Shown: one piece after another, positions 34,920-43,598 of the stretch
Layout: each line of letters opens with the position of its first letter
Position numbering within the stretch: the stretch's first letter is position 1
From: Oceaniferula marina
GTDB taxonomy: Bacteria; Verrucomicrobiota; Verrucomicrobiia; Verrucomicrobiales; Akkermansiaceae
NCBI RefSeq assembly: GCF_013391475.1
Contig: NZ_JACBAZ010000001.1
Coordinates: 1,012,377 to 1,076,376, forward strand
Direction: 5' to 3'
DNA: 64,000 bases
Notes under the pieces: model-generated
The model's database searches: none
Told to the model about the DNA's origin: nothing
Seen by the model: only the letters and a program-made list of their open reading frames with translations
Made by a program: the position numbers and the translations under genes

Positions 34920-36311
34920 TCAATCTTTATTCATCAAGCTCTCAAGACGCTTGCGGCCGTCCGCCCCCAATGACACCCGTGCCGAATGCCCGGGTCTCAT
35001 CTTCGATTCATCCACAAACAAGATAAAGTCGAAGCTTTCGGGAGCCTCATCCAGCCAGTAGTGAATGATATCATCAGCGCTCAATGTGAGATGCCCGGTG
35101 TGACGGCTCAGCTGAAAATCGATCCCACCCCGACCATTCAGAGCCCGGTAAATAATCTCCGTGCATACCTGCCGACTGGAATCAGCAAAATCGAAACGGA
35201 AATCATACTCCTGCCCGAGGTACGTGAACAGCTGGCCGATAAACTGCAAGCGGTCATGCCCGGAGAGCCGGGGCCGAATCACCACCATCCGGTTCATGTG
35301 GGTGTCCATGATACGATCCAAATTACTGAACTTCACGCCGCTCAAATCGGCCTCGATCACATTGGCTGTTTCACCATCGCTTGTTCGGCCCTGGGAGTAT
35401 TTGGCCTCCACACGTTTACGGGCCGACGCCCCACCAGGAAAATCAAGGCTGCCGGGAACCAAACCCAGCTGCTGTCGCTGCTCGGGCGTGCCCACAAAGA
35501 CCATCGCATGTTTAAATTTCCCGGGGATAAAGACCGTGCTGGCATAACCAGCCGTAAAGGTCAGGATCAGGTCACCCGGCTCGACCCATTCCAGCACCTG
35601 GGCCTTCTGCTTGTCGCTGACGTTCAGCAAATAAGCCGTCGGATTTTTAAACTCTGCCACCCTGAGAATCACTTCTGCTTGCACTCCGTAGGAGGAGTCA
35701 AACCAGTCGTCCCCCATCTTACGACGCATCGCAGCAAAGCGCCGCTGTGCATCGGATCTAAGCATATCCTCCAATCGATCATAGGTGTGACGGGGAATTT
35801 CAGATCGCGGATAGGACTGGTTGAGCTTGGCGATGGCAACCGCATCCTTCGCGAAAACTTCTACGACATAACGGGCCTGTTCCATCTGCAGTTCATGAGC
35901 TTTAGCTGCAATTTCCCGACTACGGACAAGCGAAGCTGACTTCGAGCCATCCACTAACTGATGCCGCTTCGCAACCTCGGACAGCTCATGGTGCATCGTG
36001 TGAAATCGGTAGAGCAAGACCTCCAAGCGATCACTTTCCTGGGCAGAAAAATACCCCCGATCCTGCCAGCGACCAGAATCATGAAAGGACTCGAAGTCAT
36101 CCTTCAAGGCCGCTCGGTTCACCACTAAGTCCTGCAAGAGCTGGTCATCATCGCGCTGAGCTTGGACCAACTCTTCAGCCGAAAGGACACGAACCGTATC
36201 GACCGGGGCACCCGGCTGGCACGCAGACAGGGCAAGCCCCAAAACTAGCGCCATCAGCACAGCAAACGGTGAGCCACCGGCCCCCAAATGACGAAACTCG
36301 GACAGAATCAT
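34920..36311 (-). CDS. Lipoprotein with YiiX/YebB-like permuted NlpC/P60 hydrolase domain
   Basis: A 463-aa predicted lipoprotein: the signal sequence ends in the lipobox LSAC (C31). The N-terminal half (35-220) is helical, with a possible coiled coil. The C-terminal half has the permuted NlpC/P60 (papain-like) layout: PGDLILTFTAGYASTVFIPGKF followed by KHAMVFVG (His of the catalytic pair) and, much later, QVCTEIIYRAL (catalytic Cys). Enzymes of this fold act as amidases or acyltransferases on peptidoglycan or lipids. It begins 11 bp after the pyrC stop, so it is co-transcribed with pyrimidine genes for no clear metabolic reason. Confidence 0.78.
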   Translation of the reverse strand: MILSEFRHLGAGGSPFAVLMALVLGLALSACQPGAPVDTVRVLSAEELVQAQRDDDQLLQDLVVNRAALKDDFESFHDSGRWQDRGYFSAQESDRLEVLLYRFHTMHHELSEVAKRHQLVDGSKSASLVRSREIAAKAHELQMEQARYVVEVFAKDAVAIAKLNQSYPRSEIPRHTYDRLEDMLRSDAQRRFAAMRRKMGDDWFDSSYGVQAEVILRVAEFKNPTAYLLNVSDKQKAQVLEWVEPGDLILTFTAGYASTVFIPGKFKHAMVFVGTPEQRQQLGLVPGSLDFPGGASARKRVEAKYSQGRTSDGETANVIEADLSGVKFSNLDRIMDTHMNRMVVIRPRLSGHDRLQFIGQLFTYLGQEYDFRFDFADSSRQVCTEIIYRALNGRGGIDFQLSRHTGHLTLSADDIIHYWLDEAPESFDFILFVDESKMRPGHSARVSLGADGRKRLESLMNKD

Positions 36312-36322
36312 CGATTCATCCT

Positions 36323-37603
36323 TTAACGTTCCAACAAAACAGCGTCTCCAAGAACAACCAGATCAATACTCCCATCCAAGGTCTTGTCCAGGAAGGGCGT
36401 ATTCTGACTCTTCGAACGCATAAACTCGGAGGTAAAAGTCGTTTGTCCCTCGGGATCAAACAACAAGAACTCGGCAGCCCCGCCCTCCTCGATAGGAACT
36501 GGCTCAAGACTCATCATCCGACGGGGTTCGGCAGAGTAGCGTTTTACGATCAAGCCCCAACCAAATTCACCTGCTTTGATAAAATGATGGTAGAGGGAAA
36601 CCAAGGCCGTTTCCAGGCCTGTAATCCCATTGGGAGAGGTCACAAAATCCTGGGCTTTTTCAAAGGGCGTATGCGGAGCGTGATCCGTGGCAATGATGTC
36701 GAACACCCCTTCCTTTAAACCTTCCAGCAGTGCCTTGTTATCCTCGGCGGTCCGAAGCGGCGGATTCATCTTGTAGTGAGTATCGTAATTCCCGATATCC
36801 TCCTCATTAAACAACAGGTGGTGAGGTGAGACCTCGGCGCTCAGCTTGGCACCCATCGACTTCCACCAACGAATGGTTTCCATCCCCAGCTTACTGGAGA
36901 CGTGCTGGATATGCAGTCGGGCACCAGCAGCATGGGCAAGGCGGATGTCCCGATCCATGCAAATCTCTTCACTGCAGGCTGGAGAGCCCACAATCCCGAG
37001 CCGATGACTCACCACACCCTCGTTCAAAGCTCGTGGCCCGGACAAGTCAAGAACCTCACAATGTGAGGCAAAAAAACAATCGAACTCGGAAGCATACTCC
37101 ATCGCCCGCTTGAGCAGAGACATGTCGGGAACCGCATCCCCGTCATCCGTCAGCATTTTCACACCGAGTTGCAGCATGCCGTCAATCCCGGCCAACTCCT
37201 TGCCTTCTCGCCCTTTGGTAATACAGCCGGAAGTATACACCGGGATTCGGGAGTCCCGTTTGGCAATATCATAGATGGTGCGAACCATCGCAGCCGAATC
37301 AATCGCCGGAGCCGTATTCGGCATAAGAACCACACCGGTTACCCCGCCGTTGATAGCCGCTTCGGTCCCTGACTGAATGGTCTCCTTCGCCTCCTGCCCC
37401 GGTTCCCGCATGTGAATGTGCGTGTCAAACATGCCGGGCAATAAGACCTTGCCGCTGGCATCCACCACCTTGGCTCCCGCCGGAGCTTCCACACCTTTGG
37501 CAATCTTGGAAATGATGCCATTTTCCACCAGCACATCCGCAGGTGTTAGCGTATCGTTTTCTTCGCAGGCAATCTGCGCATTTTGAATAAGTAAAGCGGA
37601 CAT
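36323..37603 (-). CDS. pyrC: Dihydroorotase
   Basis: Third step of pyrimidine synthesis: cyclises carbamoyl-aspartate to dihydroorotate in the cytoplasm. A type I enzyme of 426 aa; the metal motif DTHIHMREPG (60-69, H62 and H64) starts the barrel, HCEVLD and IQHVSSK provide further ligands and IIATDHAPHT the catalytic Asp. SPHHLLF and PPLR are also conserved. The gene follows pyrB by 43 bp and is followed by the lipoprotein after 11 bp. The size indicates an independently folding enzyme, though some type I dihydroorotases complex with PyrB. Confidence 0.95.
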   Translation of the reverse strand: MSALLIQNAQIACEENDTLTPADVLVENGIISKIAKGVEAPAGAKVVDASGKVLLPGMFDTHIHMREPGQEAKETIQSGTEAAINGGVTGVVLMPNTAPAIDSAAMVRTIYDIAKRDSRIPVYTSGCITKGREGKELAGIDGMLQLGVKMLTDDGDAVPDMSLLKRAMEYASEFDCFFASHCEVLDLSGPRALNEGVVSHRLGIVGSPACSEEICMDRDIRLAHAAGARLHIQHVSSKLGMETIRWWKSMGAKLSAEVSPHHLLFNEEDIGNYDTHYKMNPPLRTAEDNKALLEGLKEGVFDIIATDHAPHTPFEKAQDFVTSPNGITGLETALVSLYHHFIKAGEFGWGLIVKRYSAEPRRMMSLEPVPIEEGGAAEFLLFDPEGQTTFTSEFMRSKSQNTPFLDKTLDGSIDLVVLGDAVLLER

Positions 37604-37646
37604 GAGATAAGAATATATGAAAAAATGAACGTTCCGAGTTCCTGGA

Positions 37647-38573
37647 CTATTGATCGGATTCCGGCTTCAACCAGTAAAGGACCGCCATTCGGGCGGCTAT
37701 TCCATTCTCTACCTGCTGGTTGATCAGACAACGCTGGTAATCCATCACAGCATCGCACAACTCAACACCACGGTTCACCGGACCGGGATGCATAATGTAA
37801 GTCCCCTGATCTTCCAAACGTTTGAAGCGCTCGGGCGTTACGCCATACAGCTTCGTGTATTCACGCAGGCTGGGGAAATACGGAGCACTCTGGCGCTCCA
37901 TCTGAATCCGCAAAAGATACACCACGTCCGGCCCCCACTGCATCGCTTCGTCGTAATTGGTGAAGCGCTTAATATCCCTCGGGCCATGTTTGGGAACCAG
38001 AGACCCCGGCCCTAACCAAGCGACCTCCACACCGAGCTTACGCATCAAGGTGGATGTCGAGCGTGCCACCCGACTGTGTAAAATATCACCAACAATCAAA
38101 ATTTTCTTCCTCTGCATTTCGGGAAAAACTTCGCGGAAGGTAAACCCATCCAGCAACGCTTGCGTCGGGTGGGCGTGAGCCCCATCACCGGCATTGATCA
38201 CGCTGGCCTTGGTCTCCCGGGCAATCACCAGGGGCAAGCCAGACATCGAATTACGCACAATGATGTAATCCGTCCTCATCGACTGAAGGGTGTCAATGGT
38301 GTCTTTTACCGACTCCCCCTTGACCACCGAGGAATGCGGCACATCGAAGGTTGTCACATCCGCCGATAAACGCTTGGCCGCCACCTCAAATGAGGAAAGC
38401 GTCCGGGTGCTCGGCTCGTAAAACAAGGTCAGCACCGACTTCCCTTTCAGGGCCGGGACCTTTTTCACCGATCGGGTGAAGAGTTCCTTGAAGGGGCCGG
38501 CCTGGTCGAGCAAATGCTCGATTTCCTCACGGCTGAGAGATTCAATATCTAAGAGGTCCTTGCGCGTCGTCAT
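37647..38573 (-). CDS. pyrB: Aspartate carbamoyltransferase catalytic subunit
   Basis: Second step of pyrimidine synthesis: carbamoyl phosphate plus aspartate gives carbamoyl-aspartate. Start at 38573 (MTTRKDLLDIESLSREEIE), 308 aa. The carbamoyl-phosphate loop is EPSTRTLSSFE (STRT at 55-58); position five, usually Arg, is Leu. VVKGESVKDT and GDGAHAHPTQALLD contain the other conserved substrate residues, and MHPGPVNRG closes the site. No PyrI regulatory chain is present. The start codon lies inside the end of the upstream small gene (32-bp overlap), suggesting translational coupling; pyrC follows. Confidence 0.95.
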   Translation of the reverse strand: MTTRKDLLDIESLSREEIEHLLDQAGPFKELFTRSVKKVPALKGKSVLTLFYEPSTRTLSSFEVAAKRLSADVTTFDVPHSSVVKGESVKDTIDTLQSMRTDYIIVRNSMSGLPLVIARETKASVINAGDGAHAHPTQALLDGFTFREVFPEMQRKKILIVGDILHSRVARSTSTLMRKLGVEVAWLGPGSLVPKHGPRDIKRFTNYDEAMQWGPDVVYLLRIQMERQSAPYFPSLREYTKLYGVTPERFKRLEDQGTYIMHPGPVNRGVELCDAVMDYQRCLINQQVENGIAARMAVLYWLKPESDQ

Positions 38574-38949
38574 GGGGTGCTTGCTCAAACTGTTCAACGT
38601 AATACACAGATCCAAACACCAATACAAGCAATGAAATAATTGCTAGAATCACCGCATGGTGTCGAGACCGTGGTTTTTTCCAAAAGATCCAGAGTGCCAG
38701 CAGGATATTCACCGAGACACAAGCCACGCCGGCATAATAAAGGGTTTCATCTACCAAGCCTAGGGAATCGACAGCTCGGATCATCAATCCAGCGGCCAGC
38801 ACACCAAGGACGTATCCCACGCCCAGAACCAATCGGTTCACCGCCATCTTTTGCAAATGTTGGACGGGAGGCCTGACGGCCATGGCATTGCGCATCCGAA
38901 TTCGTTGCAATTCCTCGCGCTCGTGTTTTTTTTCTGGAAGGGTCGCCAT
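38542..38949 (-). CDS. Small membrane protein embedded in the pyr operon
   Basis: A 135-aa protein with a charged N-terminus (residues 1-35) and three predicted membrane helices (about 40-60, 70-92 and 98-118). I do not recognise a family. Its ATG overlaps the pyrR stop as TAATG, and its last 32 bp overlap the start of pyrB, so it is locked into translational coupling on both sides. That tight packing argues that it is a real gene. A role in pyrimidine transport or sensing is possible but unsupported; it is not a UraA/PyrP-type permease, being far too small. Confidence 0.7.
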   Translation of the reverse strand: MATLPEKKHEREELQRIRMRNAMAVRPPVQHLQKMAVNRLVLGVGYVLGVLAAGLMIRAVDSLGLVDETLYYAGVACVSVNILLALWIFWKKPRSRHHAVILAIISLLVLVFGSVYYVEQFEQAPHDDAQGPLRY

Positions 38950-39485
38950 TAGGCTGGGTTTTTGGTAACCATGACAGCATCCTCACCATCTGTCTGCACC
39001 AAGCGGACATCCACGTAATCCATACGCTCGGTTTCAAGAAACACCCCCGTGTAATCCGGGGCAAAGGGAAGCTCACGATGCCCACGGTCAATCAAAGTCG
39101 CCAGCTCAATCTTGGCAGGACGACCGTAATCCATCAACGCATCAATCGCGGACCGCACCGTCCGCCCTGTAAACAAGACATCATCAACAATGATGATGTG
39201 AGTCCCGTCCACCGGGAAATCGATCTCACTGCTCTGCAACTTCGGGTTGAAGTTCAAATGGGCGAGATCGTCCCGATAGAGGGAAATATCGAGCACCCCC
39301 ATCGGGACCTCGATGCCGCGTGAGGCCAACTGCTCAAGAATGCGCTCGGCAACTTCGTCGCCTCTGCTACGCAACCCGACCAGAGCAAATTGCCCGTCCG
39401 AATTGGCACTGAGGATGGCCGTCACCAGCCGATCCACAGCCGAAGACAAATCCCCGGCATTCAGTTGCATGCTTGAATCTGACAT
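38949..39485 (-). CDS. pyrR: PyrR, pyrimidine operon regulator/uracil phosphoribosyltransferase
   Basis: A bifunctional protein of the phosphoribosyltransferase fold. It senses UMP and controls pyr mRNA, and can convert uracil plus PRPP to UMP. The PRPP loop is VDDVLFTGRT (about 100-109); LVGLRSRGDEVAERI, MGVLDISLYRDD and ATLIDRGHRELPF are typical PyrR segments. Start taken at 39485 (MSDSSMQLNAGDL); a GTG at 39503 would add six residues. Only 26 bp separate it from purE upstream. No PyrR-type attenuator is visible in front of it, so the regulated site may be elsewhere or the protein may act mainly as an enzyme. Confidence 0.9.
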   Translation of the reverse strand: MSDSSMQLNAGDLSSAVDRLVTAILSANSDGQFALVGLRSRGDEVAERILEQLASRGIEVPMGVLDISLYRDDLAHLNFNPKLQSSEIDFPVDGTHIIIVDDVLFTGRTVRSAIDALMDYGRPAKIELATLIDRGHRELPFAPDYTGVFLETERMDYVDVRLVQTDGEDAVMVTKNPA

Positions 39486-39511
39486 CACGCGGAAAGATAA
39501 CACCTTTACGA

Positions 39512-39919
39512 TTAACTCGCGAGCGAGATAATCCGGTGAGCAGCCATGGCTGCGTTCATCGGAGCTTTGGAGTGTAATCCGACGGTCGTCGCGGGAACAC
39601 CTCCGGGAAGCTGACTGATGGAAAGAAGGGCATCCACACCATTGAGAGGGCCTCCGGGAACCGGAACGCCAATCACTGGAAGAGATGTCTTCATCACGAC
39701 CACACCGGGAAGAGCCGCGGCCAGGCCAGCAATCGCAAGGATCACAGCCTTTTCACCGGACTTTTCAAGCTCGGCCAGGAATTCAATCAACTCGCTGAGG
39801 TTACGATGTGCGGAAAGCACTGTTTCTTCGTAAGCAACTTCGTTGTCGGACAGGTATACGCGGGCAGGCTCCATGAACGGTTTGTCGTTCTCACTGCCGT
39901 AAATCATAATAACTTTCAT
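39512..39919 (-). CDS. purE: PurE-like AIR carboxylase/N5-CAIR mutase
   Basis: Purine synthesis at the carboxyaminoimidazole ribonucleotide step. 135 aa from the ATG at 39919 (MKVIMIYGSEND). The family layout is clear: GSEND at the phosphate site (usually GSxSD), LSAHRNL with the catalytic His (usually SAHRTP), AIAGLAAALPGVV (usually AGGAAHLPG) and PVIGVPVPGGPLNGVDALLSI. Several normally fixed positions differ, so it is a divergent member and its exact reaction (class I mutase or class II carboxylase) is uncertain. It is shorter than the usual 160 aa. First gene of the pyrR-pyrB-pyrC operon. Confidence 0.82.
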   Translation of the reverse strand: MKVIMIYGSENDKPFMEPARVYLSDNEVAYEETVLSAHRNLSELIEFLAELEKSGEKAVILAIAGLAAALPGVVVMKTSLPVIGVPVPGGPLNGVDALLSISQLPGGVPATTVGLHSKAPMNAAMAAHRIISLAS

Positions 39920-40104
39920 CGCGCACACTGAGTAAACCTGCCTCGCGACCTTGGCAAGTTTTTAGCAAGTCAGCATGATAAGAATTTATGCACAGTGGCG
40001 AGCCTGCTCGACCATAAAACTCCCGGAAACAAGTGATCCTCCCCAGTCTGGATAATCTAAATCATTTCACTTGAAACTTCGGTGCCGAAACTTGAAACTT
40101 GCCT

Positions 40105-40803
40105 ATGGCTCTTCACGAAACATGGTCGATCAAATCCCGGTCCCACACCTGCTCGATCACCGAGCGAAAATTTGACGACGGCGAATCGTTTTACACCGCC
40201 ATTTTTCCCGACCCTGAATCCAGCGGATACCTACGTAAAGATTTCAGTACTGAGGCATGGAATGACCGAAACGAAGATGAAACGCCCCCCTTCTCTTTCT
40301 GGACCAGCATCTACCACGCCCCGGTCAAGGAAGAAGAAGTCCAAGTCACCGAGGAAAGCCCGGAAAACCTGCTGCGCCGCCTGATCGAAGAAGACGAGGA
40401 GCACACTGAAAACGCGCGGTATATTCTCGCCATCATGCTGGAGCGAAAAAAACAACTGGTCGAAGCCGATTCACAACCAACAGCCACAGGCATCATCCGC
40501 ATCTACGAGCAACGAAAAACCGGAGACGTCTTCATCGTCAAAGACCCGAACATCCCGCTCGATGACATCGAAAAGATCCAGGAAGAAGTATCCGAACTCC
40601 TCGAGCACGGAGGCCGCAAACCCGAGCCTGAAGAAACAACCGACACCGAAAAAACCGATACCGAGAACCCGGATTCAGAAAGTCACGCGCAAGCAGACGA
40701 AGCTGAGCCCCGACAGGATGAGCCCTCACAAAGTGATGAGCCAGCATCAAACACCCCACCCGAACAACAAGCTCCGGGCGAAGACCACATTCCACATTCC
40801 TAA
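40105..40803 (+). CDS. Conserved acidic protein with disordered C-terminal tail
   Basis: A 232-aa cytoplasmic protein (ATG at 40105; a TTG at 40099 is the frame limit). The N-terminal 150 residues look folded: WSIKSRSHTCSITERKFDDGESFYTAIFPD with CSITERKF resembles a short zinc-free beta module, then SPENLLRRLIEEDEEHTENARYILAIMLERKK is a helical hairpin. The last 80 residues are almost only E, D, P, T, S, Q and A and must be disordered. Similar small genes are known in Verrucomicrobiota as hypothetical. It lies 6 bp before dus on the same strand, so it is probably co-transcribed with a tRNA-modification gene. No function can be assigned. Confidence 0.7.
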   Translation: MALHETWSIKSRSHTCSITERKFDDGESFYTAIFPDPESSGYLRKDFSTEAWNDRNEDETPPFSFWTSIYHAPVKEEEVQVTEESPENLLRRLIEEDEEHTENARYILAIMLERKKQLVEADSQPTATGIIRIYEQRKTGDVFIVKDPNIPLDDIEKIQEEVSELLEHGGRKPEPEETTDTEKTDTENPDSESHAQADEAEPRQDEPSQSDEPASNTPPEQQAPGEDHIPHS

Positions 40804-40809
40804 TTCCCC

Positions 40810-41802
40810 ATGCTTCCCTGGTTTACCGACAAGCAATTCCCTCTTTACCTCGCCCCGATGGCCGGGGTCACCGATGTCGTGTTCCGCACTATCTGCAAGG
40901 AGCTCGGCGCCGATGTCATGATCACCGAGTTTGTCGCCACGGAAGGTATCATGCAACAAGACGAGCGGACCCGCAAATATACCGAGTTCACAGATGAGCA
41001 ACGCCCGGTTGGAGTCCAACTTTTTGGTGCCGATGGTGCCCGTATGGGAGAAGCGGCCAAAAAGATCATCGATTGGAAACAACCCGACTTCATCGACATC
41101 AATTTCGGCTGCCCGGTGAACAAAGTCGTTTCTAAAAATGGAGGCTCATCCCTCCTCAAAGACTGCGGCACTCTGGCCAGTGTGGCATCGGGAGTAGCCA
41201 AGGCCGTGGGGCACATCGTCCCGGTCACAGCCAAAATCCGGATCGGCTGGGATGAAAAATCAATCAATGCCCCCGATGTGTGCCACATCCTCCAGGAAGA
41301 AGGCATGCAAGCGATCTCGATCCACGGAAGAACCCGCTCGCAAGGTTACCGGGGGGAAGCCAACTGGCAGGTGATCGGTGAATGCGCCGAATCGGTATCG
41401 GTCCCCGTGATTGGCAATGGCGATATTGCCAGTGGGGCCGACGTTAAAAAACGCCGGGAGCAGACGGCCGTTTCAGGCGTCATGATCGGCCGCGCAGCCA
41501 TGCAAAACCCATGGATCTTCCGCGAAGCCAAACAGTATCTCGAAACCGGAGAAACGCCTCCCCCGGTCCCCATTCAGGAACGCTGGCAGCTGATCACCCG
41601 CCACTGTGACATGGCGGTCAACTCCAACCGCTACGGCAACGAACGCCAAAGTATCATGGCCATGCGCTCTCGACTGATGGCCTACTGCAAGGGCTTCCCC
41701 GGGGCAAAACCCCTGCGCCAACGCCTCTGCACGGTTGCCTCTCTCATGGAAATCGAAGATCTGGCAGCGGAACACTTACAAAGTCTCAGAGCCGAAGAAT
41801 AG
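40810..41802 (+). CDS. dus: tRNA-dihydrouridine synthase (DusB-like)
   Basis: FMN- and NADPH-dependent enzyme that reduces uridine to dihydrouridine in the tRNA D-loop. 330 aa. The barrel start has YLAPMAGVTDVVFR (FMN site), INFGCPVNKVV carries the catalytic Cys (C101), SIHGRTRSQGYRG and PVIGNGDI bind FMN phosphate and MIGRAAMQNPWIF closes the barrel. A C-terminal helical domain (240-330) is the tRNA-binding part. The motif set fits DusB more than DusA or DusC. Downstream is a weak small ORF on the other strand. Confidence 0.94.
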   Translation: MLPWFTDKQFPLYLAPMAGVTDVVFRTICKELGADVMITEFVATEGIMQQDERTRKYTEFTDEQRPVGVQLFGADGARMGEAAKKIIDWKQPDFIDINFGCPVNKVVSKNGGSSLLKDCGTLASVASGVAKAVGHIVPVTAKIRIGWDEKSINAPDVCHILQEEGMQAISIHGRTRSQGYRGEANWQVIGECAESVSVPVIGNGDIASGADVKKRREQTAVSGVMIGRAAMQNPWIFREAKQYLETGETPPPVPIQERWQLITRHCDMAVNSNRYGNERQSIMAMRSRLMAYCKGFPGAKPLRQRLCTVASLMEIEDLAAEHLQSLRAEE

Positions 41803-42027
41803 AGCCCGGATCCACCATTCCCGCCTCATGGCTTCATACCGTGCTGTTGCACCACTGAAAGGCAACCTTAAAATTTTCACGCGACCATCTTGATCGATGA
41901 TCACGTTCGCCCACTGCGCTGCCTCATTGGTATAACAAGGAGAACCCAACCGACGCATTAACTGACAGGACGTAGTAAAAACACTCCGCCCTGCCAGTTG
42001 TTTTCTGTCGTCAAAAAATTCAATCAA
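41776..42027 (-). CDS. Possible small gene after blaR1, unknown
   Basis: An 83-codon open frame that starts with TTG, 11 bp after the blaR1 stop and on the same strand, and overlaps the end of dus by 27 bp on the other strand. The predicted protein (middle part LGSPCYTNEAAQWANVIID) looks more protein-like than a random frame, but I recognise no family and there is no good start codon. It may be a decayed gene or a non-coding stretch. Confidence 0.3.
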   Translation of the reverse strand: MIEFFDDRKQLAGRSVFTTSCQLMRRLGSPCYTNEAAQWANVIIDQDGRVKILRLPFSGATARYEAMRREWWIRALFFGSETL

Positions 42028-42038
42028 GCATCAACACC

Positions 42039-43598
42039 TTACTCAGCGCCGCTCTGGCGCTTCATGAACTCCTTAAGCCTGGCATCGGCTTGTTCTTGGG
42101 TCATTCTACCTGACTTCACAGCTTTGGCATGCGCCCGTTTAACCTCATCAATGCTGGGAGCCTTGTCTAACCTGTCACTTTGGCCCCGCTTCAGCCGCTC
42201 TTGATAGTGCTTCAGCTTGAGATCTGCGTCTTCCTGGCTTAGTTCCCCAGCTTCGACCGCAGCATCAAGCCGCCGCTTGACCTGCTCAATGCTTGGAGCG
42301 GCATAAGCGTCCTTTTTCTTCGAGGCCATGGCAATCCGCTTTTTCATATGCATAAGCTTCTCCTTGGCCTCTTCCTCAGACAACTCTCCGGCAGCGACCT
42401 TCTTTTTGAGTTCTTGTTCATATTCACGGTAGCGGGCACGCATTCCAGATCGTTTACCTTTTTGACCTTGATTTTTTTTGTAATACTCCAGCTTTTGGTC
42501 GGCCTGCTCTTGAGTGAGTTCTCCGGCTTTCACAGCGGCATCAAGTCGTTGTTTGATGACGTCCATCGTAGGTGCCTTGTAGGCATCCTTATAAGCAGCC
42601 TTCTCTTTGCGGTCATCCCCTTCGGCCGTAACGATGCCCATCGGCAAAGTCACGGCAACGCCGGCGAACACGCCAGCACGGATAAGCTTTGAAGTCTTAC
42701 GTATTTTTTCTTGATTCATAATGATGTTTATTCGTTGTTCTAATTGTCCGCCACTGTTCATTTGGCTTGCCATCACCGGTGGGCGGCCCCCGGGAACAAC
42801 AAGTTTTTCGACGACAGAAAGAAGCGCGTGCGCGTAATCTTTTGGCTGGGCCTCCATGACTTCGAGCACTTCGGTATCACAGCACCATTCTTCATAAATG
42901 CGAAGCTGCTTGCGAGCCCACCACATCACAGGATTCCACCAAAACAACACCCCGGCAAAACACTCAAGCCAACGCACGATGTGGTCGCGACGCTTCACAT
43001 GCGTTAACTCGTGCACAAGCACCCAACAGCATTGATCATCACTCATGGTCTCAAACATCGCCTCGGGCAAGATCACACGCACCCTCTTCCCCATCCACCA
43101 GACCATGGGGGATAAATTCGCCGTAGTAACACACAACTCAGGCAATTTACGGAGCCCGATGGCCGAGGCGAGCTGCCGCGCCATTTTATCAACCTTCGGT
43201 GGAACGGGCCTCGTTTCAGCTATCACAAGATGGTGAAACGCTATCGCGCGAACGATGGTCCAGATCAAAACAACGACACTAACAAGCGAAAAAACCATCA
43301 TCAAAGCACTCGACACCCCCAGAGAGGACGCACTCTCCACTGAGACGTTTTCCAATGCAGTAACTTCCATGGGAAGCAACCTACCTGCTTCATCCGATGC
43401 CACTTCGGCTGCTTGGATAGGTTCGATACAAGGGATCGAAACCACCGGAGGGGTTACCAACTTCACAAGAACCAGCAACCACAGTAAGTAACTAAGATGA
43501 GGGCGCTTTGCAAAGCGTCCCACCAGCCAGGCAAACACAGCAAGGACCGAGGCAAAAACCACGTTGCTCACCACTCCTTGTATGATTGCCTCCATCAT
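42039..43598 (-). CDS. BlaR1/MecR1-like M56 membrane metallopeptidase with four C-terminal repeats
   Basis: A 519-aa sensor-type protein: N-terminal membrane helices (about 5-50 and 95-120), a cytoplasmic-loop zinc protease with HELTH (196-200) and the distal EEWCCDTEVLE ligand segment, and another helix near 305-325. In BlaR1/MecR1 the signal triggers this protease, which inactivates the BlaI repressor. The extracytoplasmic part is not a penicillin-binding domain. It consists of four related acidic/basic helical repeats with core AGELTQEQADQKL (about 344-373, 395-420, 435-465 and 482-512). The start overlaps the blaI stop by 4 bp (ATGA). No beta-lactamase is nearby, so the signal is probably not a beta-lactam. 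Confidence 0.87.
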   Translation of the reverse strand: MMEAIIQGVVSNVVFASVLAVFAWLVGRFAKRPHLSYLLWLLVLVKLVTPPVVSIPCIEPIQAAEVASDEAGRLLPMEVTALENVSVESASSLGVSSALMMVFSLVSVVVLIWTIVRAIAFHHLVIAETRPVPPKVDKMARQLASAIGLRKLPELCVTTANLSPMVWWMGKRVRVILPEAMFETMSDDQCCWVLVHELTHVKRRDHIVRWLECFAGVLFWWNPVMWWARKQLRIYEEWCCDTEVLEVMEAQPKDYAHALLSVVEKLVVPGGRPPVMASQMNSGGQLEQRINIIMNQEKIRKTSKLIRAGVFAGVAVTLPMGIVTAEGDDRKEKAAYKDAYKAPTMDVIKQRLDAAVKAGELTQEQADQKLEYYKKNQGQKGKRSGMRARYREYEQELKKKVAAGELSEEEAKEKLMHMKKRIAMASKKKDAYAAPSIEQVKRRLDAAVEAGELSQEDADLKLKHYQERLKRGQSDRLDKAPSIDEVKRAHAKAVKSGRMTQEQADARLKEFMKRQSGAE

